Of a stretch of 64,000 bases of DNA, positions 17,894 through 27,359 are shown piece by piece (within the stretch, counting starts at the first letter, position 1; every line of letters begins with the position of its first letter). The translations under genes were made by a program, and so were the position numbers. The notes beneath the pieces are model-generated. The model was not told the DNA's origin. It searched no databases and was given only the letters and a program-made list of their open reading frames with translations. Source of the DNA: Rhodopirellula sp. (GTDB lineage: Bacteria > Planctomycetota > Planctomycetia > Pirellulales > Pirellulaceae); assembly GCA_002690925.1 (NCBI GenBank), contig NZGD01000312.1, positions 5,670 through 69,669 of the forward strand, given 5' to 3'.

Positions 17894-19687
17894 TCAATCT
17901 TTGCCGTAGTGCTCGACCTCGGGCCAGTAGATATCCTCGAAGGCCCCCTCTTCGTGGAAATCCGGGCTGTTATCCAAGTCATGACAGGTCATGCATTTGT
18001 CGCGGGCTTTGGAAAGCGGTAACTTCATCGAATCCCGAAGCTGCATCTTTACCTCATCTGTGACAGTCGATCCCTCAGCCTCTGCGGCAGCATGGCTTGC
18101 TCCGGGACCATGACAGTTCTCACACCCATTCCCAGTCAAATGTGGAGTTTTGTCGAGTGAAAGGTATCCAGAGACGTAGGGATAATACTCTTGGGCATTC
18201 CAACCCGTCACGTGACAACTGATGCACTCCGGATCAAAATGCCGCGCAACATCACCACGCTCAGCGGGCGGACTGACAATGTGTTGGGTCGCCTCAGCGT
18301 GGGGTGTGCCCTGCCATATGTCGTAAGCTGTTGTGTGACACTTGCCGCATGCTTCAGTGCCGACAAATTGTTCCCCGGAGGAGTGGCGAATGGGTTTCAA
18401 TCCCAATCCCTCCAATCCAATGTCTTTAAGCTGCTCCTGATATTCCGCCATCAGTTGCCGCATCTCGGGTGCATCTTCAAATTCATGAGTCAACGGCACT
18501 CTGGCATACTTCAATTCACCCCTTGAATATAAGCCCACCAAACCGGCATACATTGCTTTGTTACCGGTCAAGATCATCCGAGTTTCAGTACCCTCGATCT
18601 GTTCTGCCTGATAGGTAGGCTCGCCGCCTCCCCCACCCACCACAATGAGGTCAAAACCCGGTACCGCACGGGCTAAATCACGGGCCGCATCCTCTTTCCC
18701 AAAGAACATCAGCACTTTGAAATCTGGATTTGCCCCATTCAAATCCGCCAGCAATTTGCGAGCTGAATCGACCGCTGGTTCAATCTCCAAGTCACCGCCG
18801 GGTTTCACTTCCATCGATTGCTCATCCAAGATACTGGTCACCCCAATTTTTAGACCACCTTTCTCCACAACCTTGCTCTGCAACATCAACGAAGGATCGA
18901 TCACCACGACGTTCCCAGACGTGTAGAGGGTGTTCTCTGGCGTATCCTCAGCTGCCGCGACCGCCAATAGCTCTCCGACACCCAAACGCAGATCGTCACT
19001 GCCAAATCCGACCGCATCGTATCCCATCAACTTCAGCGCTTTGACTGACTGCTGCAACTTTACCTCCGCCTGTCGACCAAATCGCCGAACCAGGTTTCCC
19101 GCGTCCACTGGCATCAATGTCCATCCGAGCTCACGCAATTGCTTCATCAATGTGAAACGCCGAGCAACACCACCTTTCTGCCGATCCAAGCCCGTGCAAC
19201 CACAGGGCTCGATGTAGCCATGCTGTTGTCCTGTGACCACAAGCGTTAGATCCGGGACAGCCCATGTCTTGTAATCTTCTGGACCAATGATGCCCTGGGT
19301 AGACTTCGAACTTTCGTCCCCTGAGGTTGAGGCGGGTGATTTAGAAGTTGCGTTCGTTGCGGCGGCTTGAACATCACTTTGACTCTCAGCTGATACCCTG
19401 CTTCGATCTTTTCCGCGCTCGGTCGCCCCTTGGTCGCCGAACCTCATTGCAACGCCCTCATCGCTTCCTTCCGTCAAATCGGTCAAGTAGGGTGGATCAA
19501 GTGGCGGGTTGCTCAGATCCCCATCAGGGTCAAGTGACGATGATAAACCTGCAGAAGGCTCCCCTGAAGAACAACCCAAAACAGCGATAGCTAGCAAAGC
19601 GGCAATGATGGGAACACGCCCCCCATTGATCAACGAATCCACTAACTGCAGGTTATGGCGATGTTTTCTTAGGGATGCGAGCTTCAT
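17894..19687 (-). CDS. Tetrahaem cytochrome c lipoprotein fused to a metallophosphatase/5'-nucleotidase-like domain
   Basis: The 597-residue lipoprotein has a signal peptide ending in a lipobox (AVLGC, near Cys39). A low-complexity linker leads to a domain opening VTGQQHGYIEPCGCTG (about 151-166) and continuing through VDAGNL and GYDAVGFGSDDL, like a calcineurin-type 5'-nucleotidase fold. The C-terminal part is cytochrome c554-like with four CxxCH haem sites: CGKCH (447-451), CISCH (488-492), CENCH (522-526) and CMTCH (565-569). It should sit on the periplasmic face of a membrane and handle electrons; the partner is unknown. It is last in the polysaccharide operon, 39 bases after the DUF1573 gene. 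Confidence 0.85.
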   Translation of the reverse strand: MKLASLRKHRHNLQLVDSLINGGRVPIIAALLAIAVLGCSSGEPSAGLSSSLDPDGDLSNPPLDPPYLTDLTEGSDEGVAMRFGDQGATERGKDRSRVSAESQSDVQAAATNATSKSPASTSGDESSKSTQGIIGPEDYKTWAVPDLTLVVTGQQHGYIEPCGCTGLDRQKGGVARRFTLMKQLRELGWTLMPVDAGNLVRRFGRQAEVKLQQSVKALKLMGYDAVGFGSDDLRLGVGELLAVAAAEDTPENTLYTSGNVVVIDPSLMLQSKVVEKGGLKIGVTSILDEQSMEVKPGGDLEIEPAVDSARKLLADLNGANPDFKVLMFFGKEDAARDLARAVPGFDLIVVGGGGGEPTYQAEQIEGTETRMILTGNKAMYAGLVGLYSRGELKYARVPLTHEFEDAPEMRQLMAEYQEQLKDIGLEGLGLKPIRHSSGEQFVGTEACGKCHTTAYDIWQGTPHAEATQHIVSPPAERGDVARHFDPECISCHVTGWNAQEYYPYVSGYLSLDKTPHLTGNGCENCHGPGASHAAAEAEGSTVTDEVKMQLRDSMKLPLSKARDKCMTCHDLDNSPDFHEEGAFEDIYWPEVEHYGKD

Positions 19688-19726
19688 GGTTGAGTGCCAG
19701 TTCTTAGAACGCTTATTTTCAAGTAC

Positions 19727-20992
19727 TTACTCGCCTTCGATCGCAAATTTAATTGCAACACGCATTGGCGTTATCTTGATGTTATCGGACTCAATCCAGA
19801 TCGAACCGTAGTCATCCTTGGTGGTACCAAGACGTTCGATCGAATCTTTTCCACGAATCAACTCAATTTCGAGGGGAAAAAGCGTCATCGTGCCACGGTC
19901 GTTTGGCTCTCCCAGCGTGGCCTTGATCACACCCTCGGGGACAACCTTATCGGCAACTTTCAATTTCGTTGTGGTCCGCTCATCACCCCGAAGAACGACA
20001 AAAGCTTTGGCCTTGAGACTGCCATCGTTACCCAATTTGGTCAAATCATAAAGATAGCCGCCCCCTTCTCTACCAGACAATCGGGCACCAATCATACCGA
20101 GCAGACCGACGATTTTCCCAGTGGTTCGCACAAGGATGACCTCGCCACCTAATGAGCGAGCCTCCTCGGTCAGTGGCACAGCATTTCCATCTTTGTCCAA
20201 ACGTTCAAATGGCAACTGAAAGTTCTGCGAAACTGCTCCCTGCCGCATGCCCGGTCGTACTTTCACGGTGACTTTGAAGCCTTGTGAAGCATTTCCCCGG
20301 ATGCCATCCTCTTCCTCAGTGGGTGTAAATTCTTCGACCTCAAAGGTTGAGAACTCAGTCAATTCCTCGCTGCTGAACGCAGGTTTCCCAGGTCGTATTC
20401 TCTCATCCATGAAGTTATAGATTTTGCCAGTGACTTCAAACGGTTCTCCCGTGCCGACTTCACCAAAACTCCAAGTTGCCGGCACCAGATCGACGTCACT
20501 AACGACCCTTCCGGTGATTTCCAGCGAGATCGCCACCTTATCAGGATCGTTGGTCAATATCTGGGCAGACTGGGTAAACTCCGGCTCTCCTCCATCTTTA
20601 ACGGTCCAACTGAGTTTCACCTCTGTGCTCTCGCCCGGAGCCAGCGACTCCCGCTCCAAGTCTCCGAGCGTACACTTACAGGTGGTAGCTCCTAGCCGCA
20701 GAAGAAGATTATCTGTTCCAACGTTTTCGATTCGGAAGATGTGCTCTCCCTCGTCTCCAGGCTTCATCATACCGAAGTCGTGAACCTGTGAAGTAAGCAT
20801 GTTCACCTTGGCACGGGAGTCTCCCGTATCGGCAGGCACGGTAGAAACCAGATCAGCAGCCTGGAAATCACTATCGGTCGTAAAAGGGCCAAAGTGGCCC
20901 ACGACACTGGCATAACTGACGTAATTGACGGTCCAGCCGGCAGTAGTTCCGATCACGGCTGCCAACACGATACCCAGTAGAAATTTTGTCAT
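19727..20992 (-). CDS. DUF1573 domain envelope protein
   Basis: A signal or anchor helix (about 5-25) precedes an Ig-like domain with the DUF1573 pattern (FGMMKPGDEGEHIFRIENVG, a CKC motif, then LAPGES and ILTNDPD). These features are typical of ASPM/SPD-2/Hydin-like beta-sandwich domains abundant in planctomycetes and Bacteroidetes. A second beta-rich half follows (about 200-420) with no recognised name. Likely periplasmic; function unknown. The frame opens at 21010, but the ATG at 20992 gives the better signal sequence. It lies between the O-antigen-ligase-like gene (about 100 bases) and the tetrahaem gene (39 bases), all on one strand. Confidence 0.78.
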   Translation of the reverse strand: MTKFLLGIVLAAVIGTTAGWTVNYVSYASVVGHFGPFTTDSDFQAADLVSTVPADTGDSRAKVNMLTSQVHDFGMMKPGDEGEHIFRIENVGTDNLLLRLGATTCKCTLGDLERESLAPGESTEVKLSWTVKDGGEPEFTQSAQILTNDPDKVAISLEITGRVVSDVDLVPATWSFGEVGTGEPFEVTGKIYNFMDERIRPGKPAFSSEELTEFSTFEVEEFTPTEEEDGIRGNASQGFKVTVKVRPGMRQGAVSQNFQLPFERLDKDGNAVPLTEEARSLGGEVILVRTTGKIVGLLGMIGARLSGREGGGYLYDLTKLGNDGSLKAKAFVVLRGDERTTTKLKVADKVVPEGVIKATLGEPNDRGTMTLFPLEIELIRGKDSIERLGTTKDDYGSIWIESDNIKITPMRVAIKFAIEGE

Positions 20993-21092
20993 GGAACAAC
21001 TGTGATGCAAAAAGACGGATTCGAAGAGAGAACTACGTCAGCGTTACGCTACTGCTATTAGATCGGTTCGGCAATTACTGGCTGGCATTTAC

Positions 21093-23621
21093 TTACTTAG
21101 GTTGGGCTGACGGTTCCGCGGACTGCTGATTCAGCAATTGATCAGCAGGGCGACGAATGGGCCCTGCTTGGGCAGGCAAGCCAACCTTCCGCGGCAAAAA
21201 GACAAGCTGACGCGAAAGAGCCCGCTCAATATTCCCGCCCAAAACTGATAATTCCCTCGCTTTCGCGGCATATTGACTGGCTTCATCTGACCTTCCACGT
21301 GCCGCTTCAAGCACACTCATCTGAGCCATAATCCATTCATCTGCTGGGCTCCACCGAGCAACTTGCTCAAAAATCTCGGTGGCCGCTTCCAAATCCTTAG
21401 TCCGCCCATGGACTTGATACAGATGAATCCGCTGACTCGCGACCTGCCTATAAGCTGCCGGATCCTCGCCTGCACGCCTAAGAGCCTCGTTCAAGGCTGA
21501 GTCCCATGATCGACGTAAATCGTCTGCCTCACCGCGGCGGCTCAACTGCACTTGATCAAGATTCGCCAGCCACAACATCGCCTCAGGAGACCACGGATCA
21601 GCCGAGGCAGCTACCAATAATTCATCTTGAGCCTGACGAATCCGCCCATCCTGCATCAACTTTGCGGCCTCAGCCATCGCTCGCTGCCGTGCCTCCACCG
21701 GTCCCAATGACATGAGCGTCAAAACGGTGCTGACCAGGACACCCACAATGGCAACCATCACAGCACACGACTTTCCATGTGCTGTCACGGAAACGCTACC
21801 GCTTCCTTGAGTGGCGTTCAAGGCAGTGAAGTTGACCGCGTACCTGGTCAACAAACCTCCCCCAATCCAAAGCTGCAACGCCACTCCGGGCACAGTCCAA
21901 CCGCCTGCAACCATCAGATGAATCCCGACGCCAACGCAGGCACTCAACACGATGGAGTCGATCTCCCGACTACTCAAAGAACGGATCGCAGGCCAGCAGG
22001 CAAAGGCGGCAAACCCGACCGCCGGCACCACCCACATGCTCGCTGCCAGATCAGGCAAAGCCAGAGCCAAAAGTCCCAGCCACCAAACCAGAAGGAATGC
22101 GAGGGTTCCTCCCACAACAATCCACTTTTCGCCTTTTGAATCAATCGCCAACGACTCTGGAATGTCCACGTTGGCTTCACCTGAATCACGCATCTGATGA
22201 ACACAGACGACAGTGATCGCAACAAGCACACTGATCAGCAATGCCAAAGCGATGAAACCACCACTTACCAATGTTTCAATGAACAGATTATGAGGTTCCG
22301 CGATTTGCTCGGTAGTGCTCAACTCACGAAAGCGTTCATACAACGCCTGAAAGTTGCCTGGCCCCACTCCAAACCACGGATACTCCAACACCATCTGCCA
22401 ACTTGCTCGCCAGTACTGAAAACGAAAGGCTAGCGAAGCGGGCGCCTGCTCGAACCACTCGCGACTTCCGAAGAACCCAAGAAGCAACGCGCCTCCAAGC
22501 GAAACTGCAAGCAGCAACCCCAATCCGACCATCACGGTGCGGGATCGAAAACGTCCTAAACGGCCCGACGATAACCAAAGCAATCCAAACGACAGCATCA
22601 TCGCCAAGGTTGCAGATCGACTACGTGCCGCAAGCAGGGCACCAGCACCTAAGAGGGCAATCGAAATCCAAAACAGAACCCCGAACCGTCCCAAACTGCG
22701 AATCCGATATCGCAACACCCCAACTGCCAGAACCACACCAAACAACAAAATCGCAGCAAGCGAATTCGCCAAAGCAAAAGTCGCCGTGGGCCCACCATCC
22801 ATCAAACGGTTTGCAAACACCATCCGTTCAGATGAACCTGGCGGCGCACTGATTCCAGCCATGGCTAGAACCGCATCGGGGTCCTGCAAATAAAGCAACC
22901 TGTTCGACGGCAGGCTTACATAATATTGATGCAGGGCATGAACAGATAAGCCAACCGTACAAACGACGAATAAAGCCAACAATGATCGCCTTGTACCCAA
23001 CTTGGCCATCAACAAACGTGATGACGAAAAAATAGCTGCACCGGATAACCACAGCCAGGCTTCATTGGTTGCCATACGTAAATTACCCGGCGGACAAGTT
23101 GCGTAAGCAGCCATGAACATCCATGCCGCTAACAGCCATGCTGCCCAATTCAACACCAATGAGAACAAACGATCCATGAAGCGACGTGGCGAACCTGACA
23201 TCGAATTCACAATCAAACTTCCAGATGTCTGAATACCCTCATCAACTTTTTCAACTTGCCGGACCCCTGAAAAGGAGCCGTCATCACGTTGCCAGAACCA
23301 CCCGGTCCAAGTCACGGTTGCTGTAAAAACGGCAAGCAAGGTAAACCAAAGTGCGTCTCCCTGCTCAACAGCAATACTATCGCTGGGGTAGTACGCCAAA
23401 TAAACCACCACGCCAGCCAATAAAGCAATCCCGACATTCATCGGATCAATGAGTCTCCAGAACCAGTCACGAGCATCGCCCGACTTGCCATGAGCCCCCG
23501 CTACCTTGCTCTGGTTCCGATACACCGGCACATCCGCTCCGTCCAAGCTCGGTTGCTGTGTCGTTCCACCTGACGTCCTATCCTGGCGCGGTCGTCTGTT
23601 CAGTCGTTGTTTTTTCGCCAT
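21093..23621 (-). CDS. O-antigen ligase/polymerase (Wzy/WaaL) family membrane protein with TPR-like C-terminus
   Basis: From the ATG at 23621 the protein has ~842 residues. A basic N-terminus leads to about 12-14 membrane helices and a large periplasmic loop. The loop region contains WRASWQMVLEYPWFGVGPGNFQ...EPHNLF, the Wzy_C signature of O-antigen ligases and polymerases. The last ~200 residues are soluble, helical and TPR-like (repeated AAxxxPWSPEAML/ARWSPADEW units). It would join or polymerise lipid-linked glycans at the periplasmic side. Its start overlaps the end of the WecA-like gene, so synthesis of the lipid-linked sugar and its polymerisation are coupled genetically. Confidence 0.85.
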   Translation of the reverse strand: MAKKQRLNRRPRQDRTSGGTTQQPSLDGADVPVYRNQSKVAGAHGKSGDARDWFWRLIDPMNVGIALLAGVVVYLAYYPSDSIAVEQGDALWFTLLAVFTATVTWTGWFWQRDDGSFSGVRQVEKVDEGIQTSGSLIVNSMSGSPRRFMDRLFSLVLNWAAWLLAAWMFMAAYATCPPGNLRMATNEAWLWLSGAAIFSSSRLLMAKLGTRRSLLALFVVCTVGLSVHALHQYYVSLPSNRLLYLQDPDAVLAMAGISAPPGSSERMVFANRLMDGGPTATFALANSLAAILLFGVVLAVGVLRYRIRSLGRFGVLFWISIALLGAGALLAARSRSATLAMMLSFGLLWLSSGRLGRFRSRTVMVGLGLLLAVSLGGALLLGFFGSREWFEQAPASLAFRFQYWRASWQMVLEYPWFGVGPGNFQALYERFRELSTTEQIAEPHNLFIETLVSGGFIALALLISVLVAITVVCVHQMRDSGEANVDIPESLAIDSKGEKWIVVGGTLAFLLVWWLGLLALALPDLAASMWVVPAVGFAAFACWPAIRSLSSREIDSIVLSACVGVGIHLMVAGGWTVPGVALQLWIGGGLLTRYAVNFTALNATQGSGSVSVTAHGKSCAVMVAIVGVLVSTVLTLMSLGPVEARQRAMAEAAKLMQDGRIRQAQDELLVAASADPWSPEAMLWLANLDQVQLSRRGEADDLRRSWDSALNEALRRAGEDPAAYRQVASQRIHLYQVHGRTKDLEAATEIFEQVARWSPADEWIMAQMSVLEAARGRSDEASQYAAKARELSVLGGNIERALSRQLVFLPRKVGLPAQAGPIRRPADQLLNQQSAEPSAQPK

Positions 23622-24736
23622 CCGGTAGATTCCAAAATGACAATCAAAAAGAGCATGCACAAAACAATCCCCAACACCATGACAGCTTGCGTCAACGACA
23701 CCTGTGTCAGCAATACAGCGGCGAGACCACAGGTGGCAGTGACCAGATAAATGGTCAACACCGCTTGAGTACGTCCCAATCCCAAATCAACCAGCCGATG
23801 TGAAAAATGACTTCGGTCGCCCACAAATGGACTTCGTCCCTCGCGAATTCGAATCCATAACACCGTGGTCATGTCATAGAGCGGAACCGCCATGACACAC
23901 AGCGGCGCAAAAACGGCATGTGTTCGCTCCCCGTTTCCTGCAAAAGTCGCCATCAACATTGATACGGCAATCAAAAAGCCAACGAGATAACTACCACCAT
24001 CTCCCATGAAGATTCGTGCGGGGGGCCGATTGTGCCAAAGAAAACCCAACAGAGCCCCCAAAACGACAAGCAGCAATGCAGCGACCAACAATTGTGGACG
24101 AACTGTTCCAGGATCGGGGGTCGACAACATCACCATTGCCATGGCTGCGGCAATGATCGCTGCCACGCCACCACTCAAGCCATCCATGTTGTCCAGCATG
24201 TTGAACGAATTAATCACACCCACAATCCAGATCATCGACAACACATTGGTCAACCATGAAACACCAATGTGCGCGGTCAACCCGAAACCCAAACCATAGA
24301 CCACAAATGCTGCAATCACGAACTCAACTGTCAAACGCATCCATTCATTGACACCATAACGATCGTCCGCCAAACCCAGAAAAAACAAAACCGTTCCAGC
24401 ACCAAGCAAATACCAAACCTGAGCCACTCGTGACCAAACACCATCCAAATACGGCAGCAGCGAATCAGGCAAATACTGCTGTAGCCATTCGGAATCACGC
24501 GTCACCAAAACGGCGACTGTCCCCAAGAGGAAGGTCAGCATGATTCCCAACCAAATCCCGATTCCACCCCCGAGGGGTGTTACTTCCGTGTGCGTACTAT
24601 GGCCACCAGGACGATCAAGCAAACCTAAACGCTGCGCATATCGCCGGATGGGATAAAGAACAAACAGGCAGCACAACATGGGCGGCACAACCGTCACCAC
24701 CAAGAGCCAAACCAACCATTGCGAGACGTTGTCCAA
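23600..24736 (-). CDS. WecA/TagO/MraY-family polyprenyl-phosphate sugar-1-phosphate transferase
   Basis: A 378-residue protein with about 11 membrane helices. The diagnostic loops are LDRPGGHSTHTEVTPLGGG (39-57), LGLADDRYG with the Asp pair, NSFNMLDNMDGLSGG with the catalytic Asp, PARIFMGDGGS, and GDRSHFSHRLVDLGL, the histidine motif of the WecA branch. It transfers a sugar-1-phosphate to undecaprenyl phosphate, the first step of O-antigen, teichoic-acid or capsule synthesis. MraY itself is unlikely because the histidine motif is WecA-like. TTG at 24736 is the best start. First gene of a four-gene minus-strand operon reaching 17894. Confidence 0.9.
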   Translation of the reverse strand: MDNVSQWLVWLLVVTVVPPMLCCLFVLYPIRRYAQRLGLLDRPGGHSTHTEVTPLGGGIGIWLGIMLTFLLGTVAVLVTRDSEWLQQYLPDSLLPYLDGVWSRVAQVWYLLGAGTVLFFLGLADDRYGVNEWMRLTVEFVIAAFVVYGLGFGLTAHIGVSWLTNVLSMIWIVGVINSFNMLDNMDGLSGGVAAIIAAAMAMVMLSTPDPGTVRPQLLVAALLLVVLGALLGFLWHNRPPARIFMGDGGSYLVGFLIAVSMLMATFAGNGERTHAVFAPLCVMAVPLYDMTTVLWIRIREGRSPFVGDRSHFSHRLVDLGLGRTQAVLTIYLVTATCGLAAVLLTQVSLTQAVMVLGIVLCMLFLIVILESTGWRKNND

Positions 24737-25325
24737 AAGATCGCCACCCTGTATTTATGAAAAACGGTTGCGGTTACTCACCCGGCCACTCAGCCCCAGA
24801 TCACGAATAATCCGTCTGGCGATTTTCGATTCTCATCATAAAAGAATTCACCCGCACAAACCGCGTGCCGTGCATCGTACTTGAGATCGCGATTTTTCGT
24901 AATCTGACTTTACCACTACCAACACATTCGCACACTTCATCACTGCAAAAAGCGGCAATTGTCAGCGATTTACCCTCTGGAATGCCAACCAATCCGTTAG
25001 GGACGTCATCCTAGACAACTCACGCCAAAAACGCGGCGTCAACACTTGTGCCAGAACAGTGATGTCAAACGATGCTCGATAAGCGAAGCAATTCGTAACC
25101 ACGATGGCGACCAGGTACTTCAAATGTCACAAGTGGCAGGACACTCAGAGCACGCGGCACGCGTTGCACACTTCGCACGACCAGGTCGATACGCGAGCTA
25201 AAACGCGTCAGTTCACGAGCCCTCGAAGATAGGCTACTCGAACCTTTTGCCTGCGATGCAGAGGCAAAGCTGCCCCCTCCGGTAGTAACCGTGTGAGTGG
25301 AGGCTTGCCCAGATACCTGCAGCGA
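24737..25325. other. Long intergenic region
   Basis: 589 bases between two minus-strand genes, with no convincing gene. It must contain the promoter of the polysaccharide operon. Small dyads are present: ACGCC/GGCGT at 25022-25039 and TTTGCCT/AGGCAAA at 25246-25268. The latter lies about 60 bases beyond the sulfatase stop and may help terminate it. A 63-codon frame at 24801-24992 lacks coding character. Confidence 0.4.
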
Positions 25326-26966
25326 TCACTTTCGGGGCCTTCGCTTCTCTAACCACGGTTGATCAGGGATCGTCGACGTTTCCTGCTTGTACCACTCTGG
25401 CGCGGGAAACCACCTGAGTGAGCTGACTCTTTCATAGGTTTCCCAAACCTGCCCAGCTTCTGGATCGGTCTGACGCAAATCCCCTGTCTTGGTCAGGTAT
25501 GCGGTGAGTGCCCCTGACAATGTTGCCTGAACTGACGCCACCTTGGGATCTCCCGCCAAATTGTTCAGACAGTCAGGATCTTCCCGAATATCAAACAACT
25601 CTTCTGCTGGCCGTTTCGCGACAGCTGCTTGCAACAACTTTCCTACAGCAGGCTCGGCTCGATTGGCAATCATCCATTGCAGCGTTGGTCCATCATCAAT
25701 GTCGTGATAACCGGAATGTTGGGGCGATAACGTTGAGGCTACCAAATCGCCATCCTGATCGTACTTCGCCCCCAGATATTTCTGAGGTGTTCCAGCCGGC
25801 CAACGCTCAGGAGTAAAATTCCTAATATAAAGGTGTGTCTTGGTACGCACGCACCGGCAGGGATAACTGAGTGAATTGAAACGTGAGGAAGAATGTCTTT
25901 CACGACCACTGAATACAAACTCACGATGCGACTGAACGCCTTTGGTGTTTGGAACAAGGCTAGGAAGCAGACTGTGTCCAGAAAGCTTCTCGGGCTGCTG
26001 CGGTTTCACACCTGCAGCATCAAAAATTGTGCGTGTCACATCAATCAAACTGACCAACTCATTAGTATCCTGCCCCGCTGGTATTTTCGCTGACCACGCG
26101 ACAGCCAACGGCATATGAATGCCGTACTCATAAAGGTTTGCTTTCGCGCGGGGGAATGGCATCCCATTGTCGCTTGTCACAATCACAAAGGTATTGTCGA
26201 GTTCACCAGCTTCTGCGAGATGATCCAGCATGCGGCCCAGGTGCTGGTCAAACCATTGGATTTCAAAGAGGTAATCCGCCACATCGGAACGTACTTCCTC
26301 ACTTCCTGGCAAAAATCCTGGCATGCGTATCTTAGCCGGATCAAGACCATACCTAGCTCCCACTCCCCGCTCATAGGTCCGATGAGGTTCACTGGCCCCA
26401 AACCAAAAACAGAAAGGCTGATCATCGGCACGAGTCTTCAGAAAATCCTCAAAATTTCCTGAGTAGTCATTGCTCGAAATTCCTTTGATCCTATCAGCAG
26501 GTTTCACCTTCCTTGCAGTGTACGCTTTCCCTGCGGGGTTATGCGGCCAATCAGTTGCCTTCCCCGGCCCCCATCCTTTTCCCGTCATCCCGACGTGATA
26601 CCCAGCCGATGCAAGTTGCTCGGTGAAAACAGGCAGATCACGGGGAAAAGTACTCGCGTGCGTGCCGGCTTCACGATTCTGCCAGATTTCACGACCAGTC
26701 AAGAACGCTGCCCGCATGGGACTGCAACCGGGTGCAGGAGTGAATGCATTACGAAATAAAACCCCATTCCTTGCCACCCGATCGAACGCTGGCGTGTTGA
26801 TCACTGGATCACCATACGCTGAGGTATGCGGATACGATTGATCGTCAGCGATCGCAATCAAAATATTGGGTCGACCGGCCCCGACGGCGACATCAGCACC
26901 AAACAGGTTTACGATGCCGAGTACCCCGGCAAATATCAAAACGGTCACACAAATCTTGTGTCGCAT
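25326..26966 (-). CDS. Secreted sulfatase (type I, formylglycine)
   Basis: A 546-residue arylsulfatase-superfamily protein with a signal peptide and then the metal-binding ADDQ motif (about 40-43). The formylglycine signature is CSPMR (Cys81), followed by AAFLTGR. Downstream FVIVTSDNG supplies further metal ligands. The sequence NILIAIADDQSYPHTSAYGD resembles N-sulfoglucosamine sulfohydrolase-like planctomycete sulfatases. It would remove sulfate from an algal or animal polysaccharide; the substrate cannot be read. The cysteine must be oxidised by a formylglycine-generating enzyme not in this window. The ATG at 26966 is preferred to one five codons upstream. Divergent from the sialate-esterase-like gene. 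Confidence 0.92.
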   Translation of the reverse strand: MRHKICVTVLIFAGVLGIVNLFGADVAVGAGRPNILIAIADDQSYPHTSAYGDPVINTPAFDRVARNGVLFRNAFTPAPGCSPMRAAFLTGREIWQNREAGTHASTFPRDLPVFTEQLASAGYHVGMTGKGWGPGKATDWPHNPAGKAYTARKVKPADRIKGISSNDYSGNFEDFLKTRADDQPFCFWFGASEPHRTYERGVGARYGLDPAKIRMPGFLPGSEEVRSDVADYLFEIQWFDQHLGRMLDHLAEAGELDNTFVIVTSDNGMPFPRAKANLYEYGIHMPLAVAWSAKIPAGQDTNELVSLIDVTRTIFDAAGVKPQQPEKLSGHSLLPSLVPNTKGVQSHREFVFSGRERHSSSRFNSLSYPCRCVRTKTHLYIRNFTPERWPAGTPQKYLGAKYDQDGDLVASTLSPQHSGYHDIDDGPTLQWMIANRAEPAVGKLLQAAVAKRPAEELFDIREDPDCLNNLAGDPKVASVQATLSGALTAYLTKTGDLRQTDPEAGQVWETYERVSSLRWFPAPEWYKQETSTIPDQPWLEKRRPRK

Positions 26967-27359
26967 GGGCGAATCCAGCAAATCAGGGTAGGGGTGAGTG
27001 TTTCAAAGATAAGTTTAACCTTTTCAACGGCACTACGAACCTGACTTGTCTGGCTTCTCATAGCCACTTGAAATATTCCAAAAACGAGGCGTGTATTCGG
27101 AAACCAAAGGGTCTTCGCGATACGAACTAAAATCACGCATCGATTTTGATCAGAATCCCCCATCGGTATCGCCACCGCGGGCAGCAAGCAAACAGCTGCC
27201 AGTGCCCCAACAGATTTCGGATACAACCAGCATTGACGATAGCGATTAACGTGATTCCAGCAAACAAATTTTCTCAGGGGCGACATCTGAGTCGTGTCCC
27301 CAGTATCATCTATTCACAACGAATCTCCCCTCCCATTCCCACCCAGACAGGATCGATGC
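26967..27359. other. Divergent intergenic region
   Basis: This must contain the promoters for the sulfatase and the acetylesterase. Frames crossing it (for example 26945-27286 minus) look non-coding. No clear operator or repeat is seen. Confidence 0.35.

Noticed and set aside
24801..24992. 63-codon minus-strand frame upstream of the WecA-like gene
   Set aside because: No coding character; it lies where the operon promoter should be.
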